From Yinghuangia soli (GTDB lineage Bacteria > Actinomycetota > Actinomycetes > Streptomycetales > Streptomycetaceae), in assembly GCF_021502675.1 (NCBI RefSeq), contig NZ_JAKFHA010000010.1, positions 1 to 64,000 on the forward strand: a stretch of 64,000 nucleotides of DNA, given 5' to 3'. This document shows, piece after piece, positions 9,441-17,457 of the stretch. The first letter of the stretch is position 1. Every line of letters starts with the position of its first letter. The notes under the pieces are model-generated. The model was not told the DNA's origin and made no database searches. It was given only the letters and a program-made list of their open reading frames with translations. The position numbers and the translations under genes were made by a program.

Positions 9441-9615
9441 GCGGACCATTCAACTACGCGGCCGCCTTGCCGCGCTGCGATCGGGCCGCCGCGGTGCACG
9501 CTCGCGAGCCGCGAGTTCTCGGCACCGCGCCGATACGCGGGTCGGACCTGGCGCCGAGCCGGTCGCCAAGTCAGGATGCCTGACGATATCCCGGTAGCAC
9601 GGGGGGACGGGACGT

Positions 9616-9646
9616 CGGGGCCGGGCACCCGCAGTGCCCGGCCCCG
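9616..9646 (-). terminator. Terminator downstream of the csn operon
   Basis: A perfect 13-bp stem, CGGGGCCGGGCAC (9616-9628) with GTGCCCGGCCCCG (9634-9646), and a 5-nt loop. It stands 28 nt beyond the end of the kinase gene and separates the operon from the peptidase gene on the same strand. Confidence 0.7.
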
Positions 9647-9674
9647 GCGCGTGCGACAGCGGCGCCGGTCCCGG

Positions 9675-10787
9675 TCAGGCCCCGCCCGTCCCCGCGGCTG
9701 CCGCAGGCCGGAAGGCGTCCCGCACCCGCGACTCCGCGGCGGCCGATACCGCCGCCCCGGCCGCCCCCGGCTCGGCTGCCGCCGCGAGCTGGTCGAGGGC
9801 AAGCAGCACCGCTCCTGCAATCGGCGGGACGTCGGCGATGCGCAGCCGCGCGTGCGAGGTGTGCGCCGCGATGCGCGTCCGGATCCCGGTGAGCAACTGC
9901 TCCGGGCGGGCGGCCAGCACGCCGCCGCCCAGTGCGACGTCGACCGGCCGGTCCGCCTCCGGTCCCTCCGGCCCGGCCAGGTCCAGCCGGGTCAGCGCGG
10001 ACACCGCCAGCGCCGCGATCTCCTCGGCCTGCCGGTCGACGATCCGCCGCGCCACCGCGTCGCCGCCCTCCGCGACCGCGAAGAGCAGCGGCACCGCCTC
10101 GTGCACGCGGTCCCCGGCGAGCACCTCCAAGTGCAGGTCCAGGGCGACGTCGGTGGCCGTCCCGCGGCCGAAGTGCGAAGCCACGGCGGCCGCGAGCGCG
10201 GTGTGCGGGCCGCGCCCGTCCTCGGCGCGCACCGACCACCACAGCACCTCCTCGGCCAGCCCGGCACCGCCGCCCCAGTCGCCGGTGATCCGGCCGAGGG
10301 CCGGGAAGCGCACGGTGCGCCCGTCCCGGTTCCGGCCCACGCAGTTGATGCCCGCACCGCAGACGATCGCCACCGCGTCGGCCGCGGCCGTGCACGAGCG
10401 CAGCACGGCGAAAGTGTCGTTGGCGACCGCCACCGACGCCGCCCAGCCGCGCGTCCCGATCTCCTCCTGCAGGCGGTGCTCCTCGACCGGCAGGTCGGCG
10501 TTGGCCGCGCACACCGCCGCATGCCGGACCGGCGCCGGCCGTCCCGCCACGCCGAGCGCCCGCACGACGAGCCGGTCCAACCGCGAGACGGCCTCGGCCA
10601 GGCCGTACCGGTGCGGCTGGAAACCCGGACCGCGGACGGTCGCCAGGACGGTGCCGGCCACGTCCGCGACCGCCACGTCCGTCTTGGAGTTGCCCGCATC
10701 GAGCGCCAGCACGACACCGCCGCCGGGGGAGCCCGGTGCGGACTCCGGTGCCTCCCGGGGACGTCGCCCGGCTTCCTCCGCGGTCAC
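9675..10787 (-). CDS. csnK: BadF/BadG-type amino-sugar kinase (csnK-like)
   Basis: A 370-residue kinase of the BadF/BadG/BcrA ATPase (N-acetylglucosamine kinase) family. Phosphate-binding motifs are seen in VVLALDAGNSKTDVAVAD and in AIVCGAGINCVGRN, with GRITGDWGGGAGL and ALGGGVL further on. It is the last gene of a ROK/ABC/GH4 operon whose order equals csnR-E-F-G-H-K of Streptomyces, so it probably phosphorylates glucosamine or GlcNAc released from oligomers; the exact sugar is inferred. GTG at 10787 overlaps the csnH stop (GTGA) and is preferred to GTG at 10796. Confidence 0.8.
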   Translation of the reverse strand: MTAEEAGRRPREAPESAPGSPGGGVVLALDAGNSKTDVAVADVAGTVLATVRGPGFQPHRYGLAEAVSRLDRLVVRALGVAGRPAPVRHAAVCAANADLPVEEHRLQEEIGTRGWAASVAVANDTFAVLRSCTAAADAVAIVCGAGINCVGRNRDGRTVRFPALGRITGDWGGGAGLAEEVLWWSVRAEDGRGPHTALAAAVASHFGRGTATDVALDLHLEVLAGDRVHEAVPLLFAVAEGGDAVARRIVDRQAEEIAALAVSALTRLDLAGPEGPEADRPVDVALGGGVLAARPEQLLTGIRTRIAAHTSHARLRIADVPPIAGAVLLALDQLAAAAEPGAAGAAVSAAAESRVRDAFRPAAAAGTGGA

Positions 10788-12046
10788 CGCGCCCACGCCA
10801 AGTGCCCTCTCCCGGCCGCGATGAGGCGGTCCGCCAAGCCGTCCGCGAGGTCGGCCTGGCCGATGGACGGATGGGCCAGCAGCGCGTCGTACACCCGGTC
10901 GCGGCCGCCGCGCAGCGCGGCGTCCAGGGCCAGTTCTTCATACGCCGCGACGTGCGCCACCAGTCCGGCGTACACCGGGGCGAGCGGGGCGAGCGGGACC
11001 GGCACCGGACCGTCCGCGGTCACGGTGCACGGCACTTCGACGACGGCGTCGTCCGGCAGGAACGGCAGGGCGCCGCGGTTCCGCACATCGGCGACCTGCG
11101 GGACGGCCGGCCCGCCGCGGCCGAGCAGGCCGGCGAGCAGCTCGACCGCCGCCTCCGAGTAGAACGCCCCGCCGCGCCGCGCGAGGATCTCCGGCTTGGC
11201 ATCCAGCAGCGGATCGGCATAGGCGTCCATCAGCGCGGCCTCCACCGAGGCGACTTCGGCCGCCCGCGGAGTGCCCTTGCGCTGCTCCTCCACCACCGCG
11301 TCGTGGCCCCAGTAGTAGCGCAGGTAGTACGACGGGACCACGCCGTGCCGGCGCATCAGCTCGGCGGGCAGCCGGAGTTCGTCGGCCAGCAGGTCGGCGT
11401 GTGCGGCCAGGATCTCCGGCAGGACGTCGCGGCCCCCGACGTGCGCCGCGCGCACCCAGGTCAGATGGTTGAGGCCGACATGGTCGAGCACGACGTCCTG
11501 CGGGGAGACCTCCAGTGCGGCGGCGAAGCGCCGCTGCAGCCCGATGGCCACATTGCACAGGCCGACCGCCCGGTGCCCGGCGTCCAGCAGCGCGCGCGTG
11601 ACGATGCCGACCGGGTTGGTGAAGTCGACCAGCCAGGCGCGCGGGGCCACCGCGCGTACCCGCTCGGCGATGTCGAGGACTACAGGCACGGTCCGCAGCG
11701 CCTTGGCGAGCCCGCCCGCGCCGACCGTCTCCTGCCCGACGCAGCCGCACTCCAGCGGCCACGTCTCGTCGCCCAGGCGCGCCGCCTGGCCGCCCACCCG
11801 GAGCTGGATCAGCACCGCGTCGGCATCCGCCGCACCGCGTTCCACCGAGTCGGTGACCGTGACGCGCGCCGGGTGCCCTTGCCGCGCCAGGATGCGCTGC
11901 ACCACGCCGCCGACCAGCTCGGCGCGGGCCAGGGCCGGATCGATCAGCACGACTTCGGAGATCGCCAGGACGTCGCGCAACCGCGCGAATCCGTCCGCCA
12001 GTTCGGGCGTGTACGTGGACCCGCCCCCCACCACTGCGAGCTTCAC
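10784..12046 (-). CDS. csnH: GH4 family 6-phospho-beta-glucosidase (csnH-like)
   Basis: A 420-residue NAD-dependent GH4 hydrolase. The start MKLAVVGGGSTYTPELADGF is the GH4 nucleotide-binding signature. GLCNVAIGLQRRF (CN-x-P-like metal-binding cysteine region) and DHVGLNHLTWVRAAHVGGRD (the GxNH metal motif) follow; MRRHGVVPSYYLRYYW is also typical. It would cleave beta-linked amino-sugar dimers in the cytoplasm. It starts with GTG and lies between the permease gene and the kinase gene. Confidence 0.85.
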   Translation of the reverse strand: MKLAVVGGGSTYTPELADGFARLRDVLAISEVVLIDPALARAELVGGVVQRILARQGHPARVTVTDSVERGAADADAVLIQLRVGGQAARLGDETWPLECGCVGQETVGAGGLAKALRTVPVVLDIAERVRAVAPRAWLVDFTNPVGIVTRALLDAGHRAVGLCNVAIGLQRRFAAALEVSPQDVVLDHVGLNHLTWVRAAHVGGRDVLPEILAAHADLLADELRLPAELMRRHGVVPSYYLRYYWGHDAVVEEQRKGTPRAAEVASVEAALMDAYADPLLDAKPEILARRGGAFYSEAAVELLAGLLGRGGPAVPQVADVRNRGALPFLPDDAVVEVPCTVTADGPVPVPLAPLAPVYAGLVAHVAAYEELALDAALRGGRDRVYDALLAHPSIGQADLADGLADRLIAAGRGHLAWAR

Positions 12047-12089
12047 CGGGCACTCACCCCTGCCGCCCCCGCGGCCTCTGCGTCCTCGG

Positions 12090-12941
12090 TCACCCCTTCA
12101 CTCCCGTCAAGGTCACGCCCTCGATGAACACCTTCTGCGCGAAGAAGAACACGAGGATCACCGGGGCCATCACCAGCAGCGTGGCCGCCATCGTCAGATT
12201 CCAGTTGGTGTGGTGGGCGCCTTTGAAGGACTCCAGGCCGTACGAAAGCGTCCAGGCCCCGGGGTTCTCCGAGGTGTACACCTGCGGGCCGAAGTAGTCG
12301 TTCCAGCAGTAGAAGAACTGGAACAGCGCGACCGCGGCCAGCGCCGGCCGGATCATCGGCACCACGATGCGCAGCAGGATCCGCACCTCGCCGCAGCCGT
12401 CGACGCGCGCCGCGTCGAGGTAGTCGGGCGGCACGGTGAGCAGGAACTGCCGCAGCAGGAAGATGGAGAACGCGTCGCCGAACGCGAGCGGGATGATCAG
12501 CGGCCACAGCGACCCGGACAGCCCCATGGTCTCCGACCAGAAGATGTACATCGGGATCACGACGACCTGCGGCGGCAGCATCATCGCGGCGATCACCAGC
12601 AGCAGCGCCAGGCCGCGGAAGCGGAACCGGAAGCGGGCCAGCGCGTACGCCACCGGCAGGCTCGACACCAGGCACAGGACGGTGCCGAGCCCTGCGTACA
12701 GCAGGGTGTTGCGCCACCACGTGCCGAACCCGGGCGTACTGAAGACGTCCGCGTAATTGCTCCACCGCCACTCGTGCGGCCACAGGTCCGAGGTCAGCGT
12801 CTGCCGGTCGGTCATCACCGAGGTCAGGAACAGGAAGACGAACGGCAGGACGAAGAACAGCGCGGCCGCGACGGCGAGCGCATGGACGGCGATCCAGTGC
12901 AGTATGCGCTTCGTCCGCAAGCGCGTGGTCACACCACTCAC
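12090..12941 (-). CDS. csnG: ABC transporter permease, MalG type (csnG-like)
   Basis: A 283-residue inner-membrane permease with about six membrane segments (for example IAVHALAVAAALFFVLPFVFLFL and GLALLLVIAAMMLPPQVVVIP). The EAA loop that docks the ATPase reads DYLDAARVDGCGEVRILLRIVVPM. It is the second permease of the oligosaccharide importer. No ATPase gene lies in the operon, so the transporter probably uses a shared MsiK-type ATPase encoded elsewhere, as is usual for streptomycete sugar importers. Confidence 0.88.
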   Translation of the reverse strand: MSGVTTRLRTKRILHWIAVHALAVAAALFFVLPFVFLFLTSVMTDRQTLTSDLWPHEWRWSNYADVFSTPGFGTWWRNTLLYAGLGTVLCLVSSLPVAYALARFRFRFRGLALLLVIAAMMLPPQVVVIPMYIFWSETMGLSGSLWPLIIPLAFGDAFSIFLLRQFLLTVPPDYLDAARVDGCGEVRILLRIVVPMIRPALAAVALFQFFYCWNDYFGPQVYTSENPGAWTLSYGLESFKGAHHTNWNLTMAATLLVMAPVILVFFFAQKVFIEGVTLTGVKG

Positions 12942-12977
12942 CCCACTTCGGTGCGTACGGATCGGGTTCCGGGAAGG

Positions 12978-13925
12978 TCAGTCGTCGCCGAGCAGGCCCG
13001 CTCGGCGGCGCATGAGCAGGGCGGTCACGGTCATCGCGATGCCGAACAGGATGAGCGACAGCACGCTCGCCGCCCCGGTGTCGAAGGTCGAGAAGCCTTC
13101 CTCGTAGACCAGTTGCGGCAGCGTCAGGGTGGAGCCGTCCGGGTAGCCCGGTTCGAAGCTCTGCCCCGGTGCGCCGACGATGCCGCTGGCGACTTTCCCG
13201 GCGACCATCGCCTGCGTGTAGTACTGCATGGTCTGGATCACCCCGGTCACCACCGCGAACAGCACGATCGGGGTGATGGCCGGCCAGGTGACGTACCGGA
13301 AGCGCTGCCAGGCGCCGGCGCCGTCGAGTTGCGCCGCTTCGTACTGCTCGCGCGGCACGTCCACCAGCGCCGCCACGAAGATGACCATCAGGTCGCCGAC
13401 CCCCCAGACCGCGAGCACGGTGAGCGCCGGCTTGGCCCATTGCGGGTCGTTGAACCAGCCCACGTCGCCCAGCCCGAGCCCGGCCAGGAACTGGTCGAAC
13501 GGGCCGGTGGCCGGGTTGAGCAGGAAGACGAAGCCGATGGTGGCGGCCACCGGAGGGGCCAGGAACGGCAGGTAGCACAGCGTGCGGAAGAGGTTCGCGC
13601 CGCGCCGCAGCCGTACCGCGATCATGCCGACGCCCAGACCGAACAGCACCCGGACCGGCACCATGATCGCGACCAGCCACAGCGTGTTGCGCAGCGCCTT
13701 GTCGAGGTAGGGGTAGTCGCGGAAGACGTAGCGCCAGTTCTGCAGCCCGACCCACTCGGGCGGGTTGATCAGGTCGTAGCGCGTGAACGAGTAGTACACC
13801 GTCGCGCCGAGCGGGTAGGCGAAGAACACCGCGAACCCGATCAGCCAGGGCGACAGGAACGCCACCGTGCGCGCGGTCCGCCGGCGCCGCTGGGCACGCA
13901 GCGCCGGCGGGACCGCGGCCGTCAT
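12978..13925 (-). CDS. csnF: ABC transporter permease, MalF type (csnF-like)
   Basis: A 315-residue permease of the MalF/UgpA class. The N-terminus is basic (RAQRRRRTARTVAFLSPWLIGFAVFFAYPLGATVYYSF), with about six membrane segments. The EAA motif is EQYEAAQLDGAGAWQRFRYVTWPA. ATG at 13925 overlaps the stop of the binding-protein gene (ATGA), so the subunits are coupled in translation. Together with csnG it forms the membrane channel. Confidence 0.88.
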   Translation of the reverse strand: MTAAVPPALRAQRRRRTARTVAFLSPWLIGFAVFFAYPLGATVYYSFTRYDLINPPEWVGLQNWRYVFRDYPYLDKALRNTLWLVAIMVPVRVLFGLGVGMIAVRLRRGANLFRTLCYLPFLAPPVAATIGFVFLLNPATGPFDQFLAGLGLGDVGWFNDPQWAKPALTVLAVWGVGDLMVIFVAALVDVPREQYEAAQLDGAGAWQRFRYVTWPAITPIVLFAVVTGVIQTMQYYTQAMVAGKVASGIVGAPGQSFEPGYPDGSTLTLPQLVYEEGFSTFDTGAASVLSLILFGIAMTVTALLMRRRAGLLGDD

Positions 13926-15274
13926 CGCCCGGCCTGGGCGGTGTCGGCGTCGATCTGCCGGTCGACCCCGGCCAGTCCGGCCTTGAGGTCGGGCACCCGG
14001 CCGGCCTCCCAGCCGTAGCAGAACTCCTGGAAGGTGACCTGGTACTTGCCGCCGTTGATGCTGGCCGGCGTGGTGTTGCTGTGCGGGCTCTTGAAGATGT
14101 CGAGGAAGGGCTTGAAGTGCTCGTCGTTCGCCAGTGGCGTCGAGGCCAGGGCGGCGAACGTGGTGGGCACGTTGTGGATGGTCGCCGCGAAGGCGTTGAC
14201 CGCGTCCGTGTCGGTGGTCAGGAATTTCACGAACTCCCAGGCCGCTGCCTGGCGGTGGCTCGACTTGGCGATGCCGATCACGGTGCCGGTCAGGTAGCCG
14301 CGGCCGTACTTGTCGGCCTGGTCGTCGGGCACCGGCAGCGGGGCGGTGCCGTACTTGAGGTCCGGTGCCTCCTCGGCGATGCTCGCGGTCCGCCACTCGC
14401 CGTCGAGCTGCATGGCGACCTGGCCCACCTGGAAGGGGTTCTGCGCGGAGAACTCGTCGCCGAAGCCGCTGCGGAACTTCTCCAGCTTGTCGAACCCGCC
14501 CAGCGCGTCCACGAGTTCCTTGTGGTAGGTCAGGAACTGCTCGGGCCGCGGGTCGGTGGCCAGGTTGGACTTGCCGTCCGGGCCGACGTACGACGGACCC
14601 CACTGCGCCATTGCGTGGGCCGGGGTGAACTCGTAGCCGTGGAAGGTCGGCATGACGCCGGCCACCTTGATGGACCCGTCCGGGTTGTACTGCTGGAGCT
14701 TGGCCGCGGTGGCCTTGAACTCCGACATGGTCTTCGGCGGGGCGGTGATGCCCGCGGCCGCGAACATGTCCTTGTTGTAGTAGAGGCCGTACGCGTCCGC
14801 GAGGAACGGCAGCGCGCAGCGCTTGCCCTGGAACTGCGTGTAGTCCAGCGTCGCCTTCGGGAAGGTGGCCGCCGGGTCGATGCCGGACTTCGCCAGGAAC
14901 GGTGCCAGGTCGACCCAGCCGCCCGACGAGCAGAACTGCCCGACGTTGTCGGTGGTGAACGACGAGACGACGTCCGGGCCGTTCTTGGACCGCACGCCCT
15001 GGACGAGCTTGTCGTCCGTCACGTTCGGGGTGGCCTTGACCGTGATGTTGGGGTGCGTGGCGTTGAACTTCGCGATCAGCTGGTTGATCGCCTCGACTTC
15101 GTGGTCCTGGCTCCAGCCGTGCCAGAACGTGATGGTGGCCTTCTTGCCGGGATCGTCGTCGGCGCCGGTGCCTTCCGACGAACCCGAGCACGACGCGGCG
15201 AGCAGGACGGCTGCGGCGGTCGAGGCGAGGACGGCGGTGAGACGGCGGGAACGGCGGAAGCGGGGTCGGTGCAC
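13922..15274 (-). CDS. csnE: Sugar-binding lipoprotein of ABC importer (csnE-like)
   Basis: A family 1 extracellular solute-binding protein of 450 residues. The signal peptide (RRLTAVLASTAAAVLLAASC) ends in a lipobox with Cys near residue 29, so the mature protein is lipid-anchored on the outer face. The mature part has ATITFWHGWSQDHEVEAINQLIAKFN and the SSGGWVDLAPFLAKSG region usual for maltose/oligosaccharide binders. The start is GTG at 15274 behind a strong GGAGGAGG. Its place in the operon points to chitosan (glucosamine) oligomers as ligand; the ligand is inferred. Confidence 0.88.
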   Translation of the reverse strand: MHRPRFRRSRRLTAVLASTAAAVLLAASCSGSSEGTGADDDPGKKATITFWHGWSQDHEVEAINQLIAKFNATHPNITVKATPNVTDDKLVQGVRSKNGPDVVSSFTTDNVGQFCSSGGWVDLAPFLAKSGIDPAATFPKATLDYTQFQGKRCALPFLADAYGLYYNKDMFAAAGITAPPKTMSEFKATAAKLQQYNPDGSIKVAGVMPTFHGYEFTPAHAMAQWGPSYVGPDGKSNLATDPRPEQFLTYHKELVDALGGFDKLEKFRSGFGDEFSAQNPFQVGQVAMQLDGEWRTASIAEEAPDLKYGTAPLPVPDDQADKYGRGYLTGTVIGIAKSSHRQAAAWEFVKFLTTDTDAVNAFAATIHNVPTTFAALASTPLANDEHFKPFLDIFKSPHSNTTPASINGGKYQVTFQEFCYGWEAGRVPDLKAGLAGVDRQIDADTAQAGR

Positions 15275-15341
15275 TGGATCCTCCTCCGGGAGGGGCGGGG
15301 ACGGCGTGCAGGGGTAAGCGGCGGTACGCGGTGCGTCCGCT

Positions 15342-15380
15342 CGGTGCAGTGGCTCCGTGCAGTGGCTTGGTGCAGTGGCT
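15342..15380. repeat. Three tandem 13-bp repeats upstream of csnE
   Basis: Units at 15342-15354, 15355-15367 and 15368-15380 share GTGCAGTGGCT after a variable first base or two; a fourth, decayed unit (CGGTGCGCGAT) follows. They lie in the 150-nt gap between csnR and csnE, 68-106 nt upstream of the csnE start. They could be regulator half-sites on one face of the helix, or replication slippage. Confidence 0.75.
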
Positions 15381-15424
15381 CGGTGCGCGATCCCGACCGG
15401 GCGGTGCGGGGTGGGCCCGTCCGG

Positions 15425-16657
15425 TCAGACCGTGGTGAAGACGCTGTCGCGCGCGACGTCGAGCGCGGCGTGCACGGCACCGGAGAGCACGGGGTTGCCG
15501 TGCACCTCCCCGAGTGCCAATTGCGGGCGGGAGATGGCGAGTCCGTGCAGTTCGTCGGCGACCCGGGAGAGCAGCGGTAGGCCGCCGGTCAGCGGTACCG
15601 CCCCGGAGAGCACCACGCGGTCCGGGTCCAGGACCGCGACGATCGAGGCCAAGCCGACGGCCAGCCGGGTGGCAAGCGCGTCGAGGAACGCCCCGGCCGC
15701 CTCCGCCTCGGAGGGCAGGGGAGCGGCCTCGGTGCCGCCCGGCGCGGCAGGCGCGGTGAGCACGGCCGCAGCGCGGGCGACCGCATCCGCCGCCGTCCGC
15801 CCTTCGATCCCGTGCGTCCGGGCCAAGGCCGCGACCGCGGGCGCACCGGCGAGCTGCTGGAAGCCACCCGTGTTGGCGCGGCCGATGTTGCGCGTGACCG
15901 GCGCACCGGGAAGCGGCATGTAGCCGACCTCGCCGGCACCTCCGGTCGCGCCGCGGTGCAGGCGCCCGCCCAGCACGATCGCGCAGCCGATGCCCTCGTC
16001 CACCCACAGCAGGACGAAGTCCCCGGCATCGCGGGCCGCCCCGGTGCGCTGCTCGGCCAGGGCCACCAGATTGACGTCGTTCTCGACGTCGACCGTCGTG
16101 CCCAGGGCCTTGCGCACCTCGTCGAGCACGCCGGGGGCGTGCCAGCCGGGCAGGTGGCGGGCGTACCGGAACTGCCCGGTGGCCGGGTCGAACGCCCCGG
16201 GCATGCCGAGGACCACGTGCGTCATGTCCTCGGGAGTCAGCCCGGCGAGCCCGGTGGCGGCCGCGACGGCTTCGCGCACCCGCTCGGGCACCCGGGCCGG
16301 CGAGCGGCGCGGCGTGGGCAGCCGGTACTCCGCGACCACCGTCCCGGCCAGATCGGCGACCGCGACCTCGACCCGGGCAGGCGTGATGTCCAACCCGGCG
16401 ACGTACGCCGCTGCCGGGTTGAGCTCGTACAACTGCGCCGCGGGCCCGGGCCGGCCTTCGTCCGTGGTACCCACCGCCAGCACCAGCCCGGCCGACTCCA
16501 ACCGCGCCAGCAGCTGCGACGCGGTCGGCTTGGACAGCCCGGTGAGCGCCCCGATCTGCCCGCGCGAGAGCCGGCCGTGCTGCAGCAGCAGATCGAGCGC
16601 CGCGCGATCGTTGATCGCGCGCATCAGACTCGGCCGCCCGGCCTTCCCCGCACCCAC
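15425..16657 (-). CDS. csnR: ROK-family transcriptional repressor (csnR-like)
   Basis: A 410-residue ROK regulator. The N-terminal winged helix-turn-helix (LMRAINDRAALDLLLQHGRLSRGQIGALTGLSKPTASQLLARLESAGLV) is followed by the sugar-kinase-like domain with YVAGLDITPARVEVAVADLAG, VLGMPGAFDP, VDVENDVNLVALAEQ and LLWVDEGIGCAIVLGG. The usual ROK zinc cluster of cysteines is not visible. The start GTG at 16657 has GAGGGGG 5 nt upstream; a TTG at 16672 is a weaker choice. It heads the csn-type operon and should repress it until amino-sugar oligomers bind. The perfect palindrome just upstream suggests autorepression. Confidence 0.85.
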   Translation of the reverse strand: MGAGKAGRPSLMRAINDRAALDLLLQHGRLSRGQIGALTGLSKPTASQLLARLESAGLVLAVGTTDEGRPGPAAQLYELNPAAAYVAGLDITPARVEVAVADLAGTVVAEYRLPTPRRSPARVPERVREAVAAATGLAGLTPEDMTHVVLGMPGAFDPATGQFRYARHLPGWHAPGVLDEVRKALGTTVDVENDVNLVALAEQRTGAARDAGDFVLLWVDEGIGCAIVLGGRLHRGATGGAGEVGYMPLPGAPVTRNIGRANTGGFQQLAGAPAVAALARTHGIEGRTAADAVARAAAVLTAPAAPGGTEAAPLPSEAEAAGAFLDALATRLAVGLASIVAVLDPDRVVLSGAVPLTGGLPLLSRVADELHGLAISRPQLALGEVHGNPVLSGAVHAALDVARDSVFTTV

Positions 16658-16674
16658 GTGGCCCCCTCGCAAGT

Positions 16675-16697
16675 CTGTTAGGAAACTTTCCTAACAG
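16675..16697. promoter_or_regulatory. Perfect palindromic operator, CsnR/ROK type
   Basis: Two 11-bp arms (16675-16685 and 16687-16697) around one central C, core TTAGGAAACTTTCCTAA, with no mismatch. It begins 18 nt before the csnR start codon. The core matches the palindrome known upstream of Streptomyces chitosanase and csn genes, bound by the ROK repressor CsnR (recalled from the literature). CsnR presumably blocks transcription initiation of its own operon here. Confidence 0.85.
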
Positions 16698-16788
16698 TCA
16701 CTGGCCAGGAAAGTACGACCGCCGTCCCGGGCCTGTCAATGGTCTGGACCGGCAACTCCCGTGAATAACTGCCGAGTTGGCGAACAAA

Positions 16789-16823
16789 GGCCGGTTCGCG
16801 GGCGAAGTGCCCGCAAACCGGCC
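16789..16823 (-). terminator. Terminator downstream of the DUF6223-like gene
   Basis: A 15-bp stem, GGCCGGTTCGCGGGC (16789-16803) with GCCCGCAAACCGGCC (16809-16823), with one mismatch and a 5-nt loop. It lies 29 nt past the stop of the minus-strand gene at 16852. Confidence 0.65.
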
Positions 16824-16851
16824 AGGTCGGAGCCCTGGTTGTACAGACGAG

Positions 16852-17265
16852 TTACGCGCTCTGCCGGGGCGCCCGGCGGGAGCGGGCCAGCGCAAGGCCG
16901 CCGAGTCCCATCGCGGCGACACCGACGATGAGTGCGACGATGCCGCCGCCCAGGCCGTTGCCGGTGCCGAGGCCGCCTTCCGCGGTGACCACGACCAGCA
17001 GGCCGAGGGACGCGCTGACCAGGCCCGCGAACAGGGCCGTGACCGCGCCGTTCCGCCCGGTCGGGGTACCGGTGCCGGCGTTGCGGCCGGGGCGGACACG
17101 TCCGGAGGCGCGGGCCAGGGCCAGCGCGCCGACGACCGCGGCGGCCAGCCCCACGAACGCGGCCACGGTGGCGCCGATGCGTCCCGAGCCGAAGTCGCCG
17201 AGGGCGTACGTCTGGACCGAGGTGTGCACGGTCTCGGATGCGGCAAGAGTGGCGGCGACCGACAT
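16852..17265 (-). CDS. Small membrane protein, DUF6223-like
   Basis: A 137-residue protein with an extracytoplasmic N-terminal stretch (SETVHTSVQTYALGDFGSGRIGAT) and three hydrophobic segments (AFVGLAAAVVGALALA, AVTALFAGLVSASLGLLVVV, GIVALIVGVAAMGLGGLALA). Two copies of GxxALARS/A flank the segments, so the protein looks internally repeated. It ends in RSRRAPRQSA. It resembles DUF6223; the function is unknown. ATG at 17265 has AAGGAG upstream. It is divergent from the sensor kinase gene at 17458 and may be a target or partner of that system. Confidence 0.65.
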   Translation of the reverse strand: MSVAATLAASETVHTSVQTYALGDFGSGRIGATVAAFVGLAAAVVGALALARASGRVRPGRNAGTGTPTGRNGAVTALFAGLVSASLGLLVVVTAEGGLGTGNGLGGGIVALIVGVAAMGLGGLALARSRRAPRQSA

Positions 17266-17457
17266 GATCTGCTCCTTCTCCGGTTCGGCGAGTTGCTTCG
17301 AGCATGTCGGCGGACCGGTCGGCGGTCGTCCGGCAGATGCAGACTCTTCGCACTGCCGCCGCGGCGGCAGCCGCAGCCGATCTACCGCGCTTGCAGTAGC
17401 AGGTATTCCTCCCGAAGCCGGACCCGGTCCGCCAGGCCCCGCGGCTAGGGTGCGTGC

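Noticed and set aside
7437-11162. Very long plus-strand open frame of 1241 codons
   Set aside because: It lies opposite the S9 peptidase and csnK, which have clear motifs. Its product is Arg/Gly/Pro-rich low complexity, as expected from the antisense of high-GC genes.
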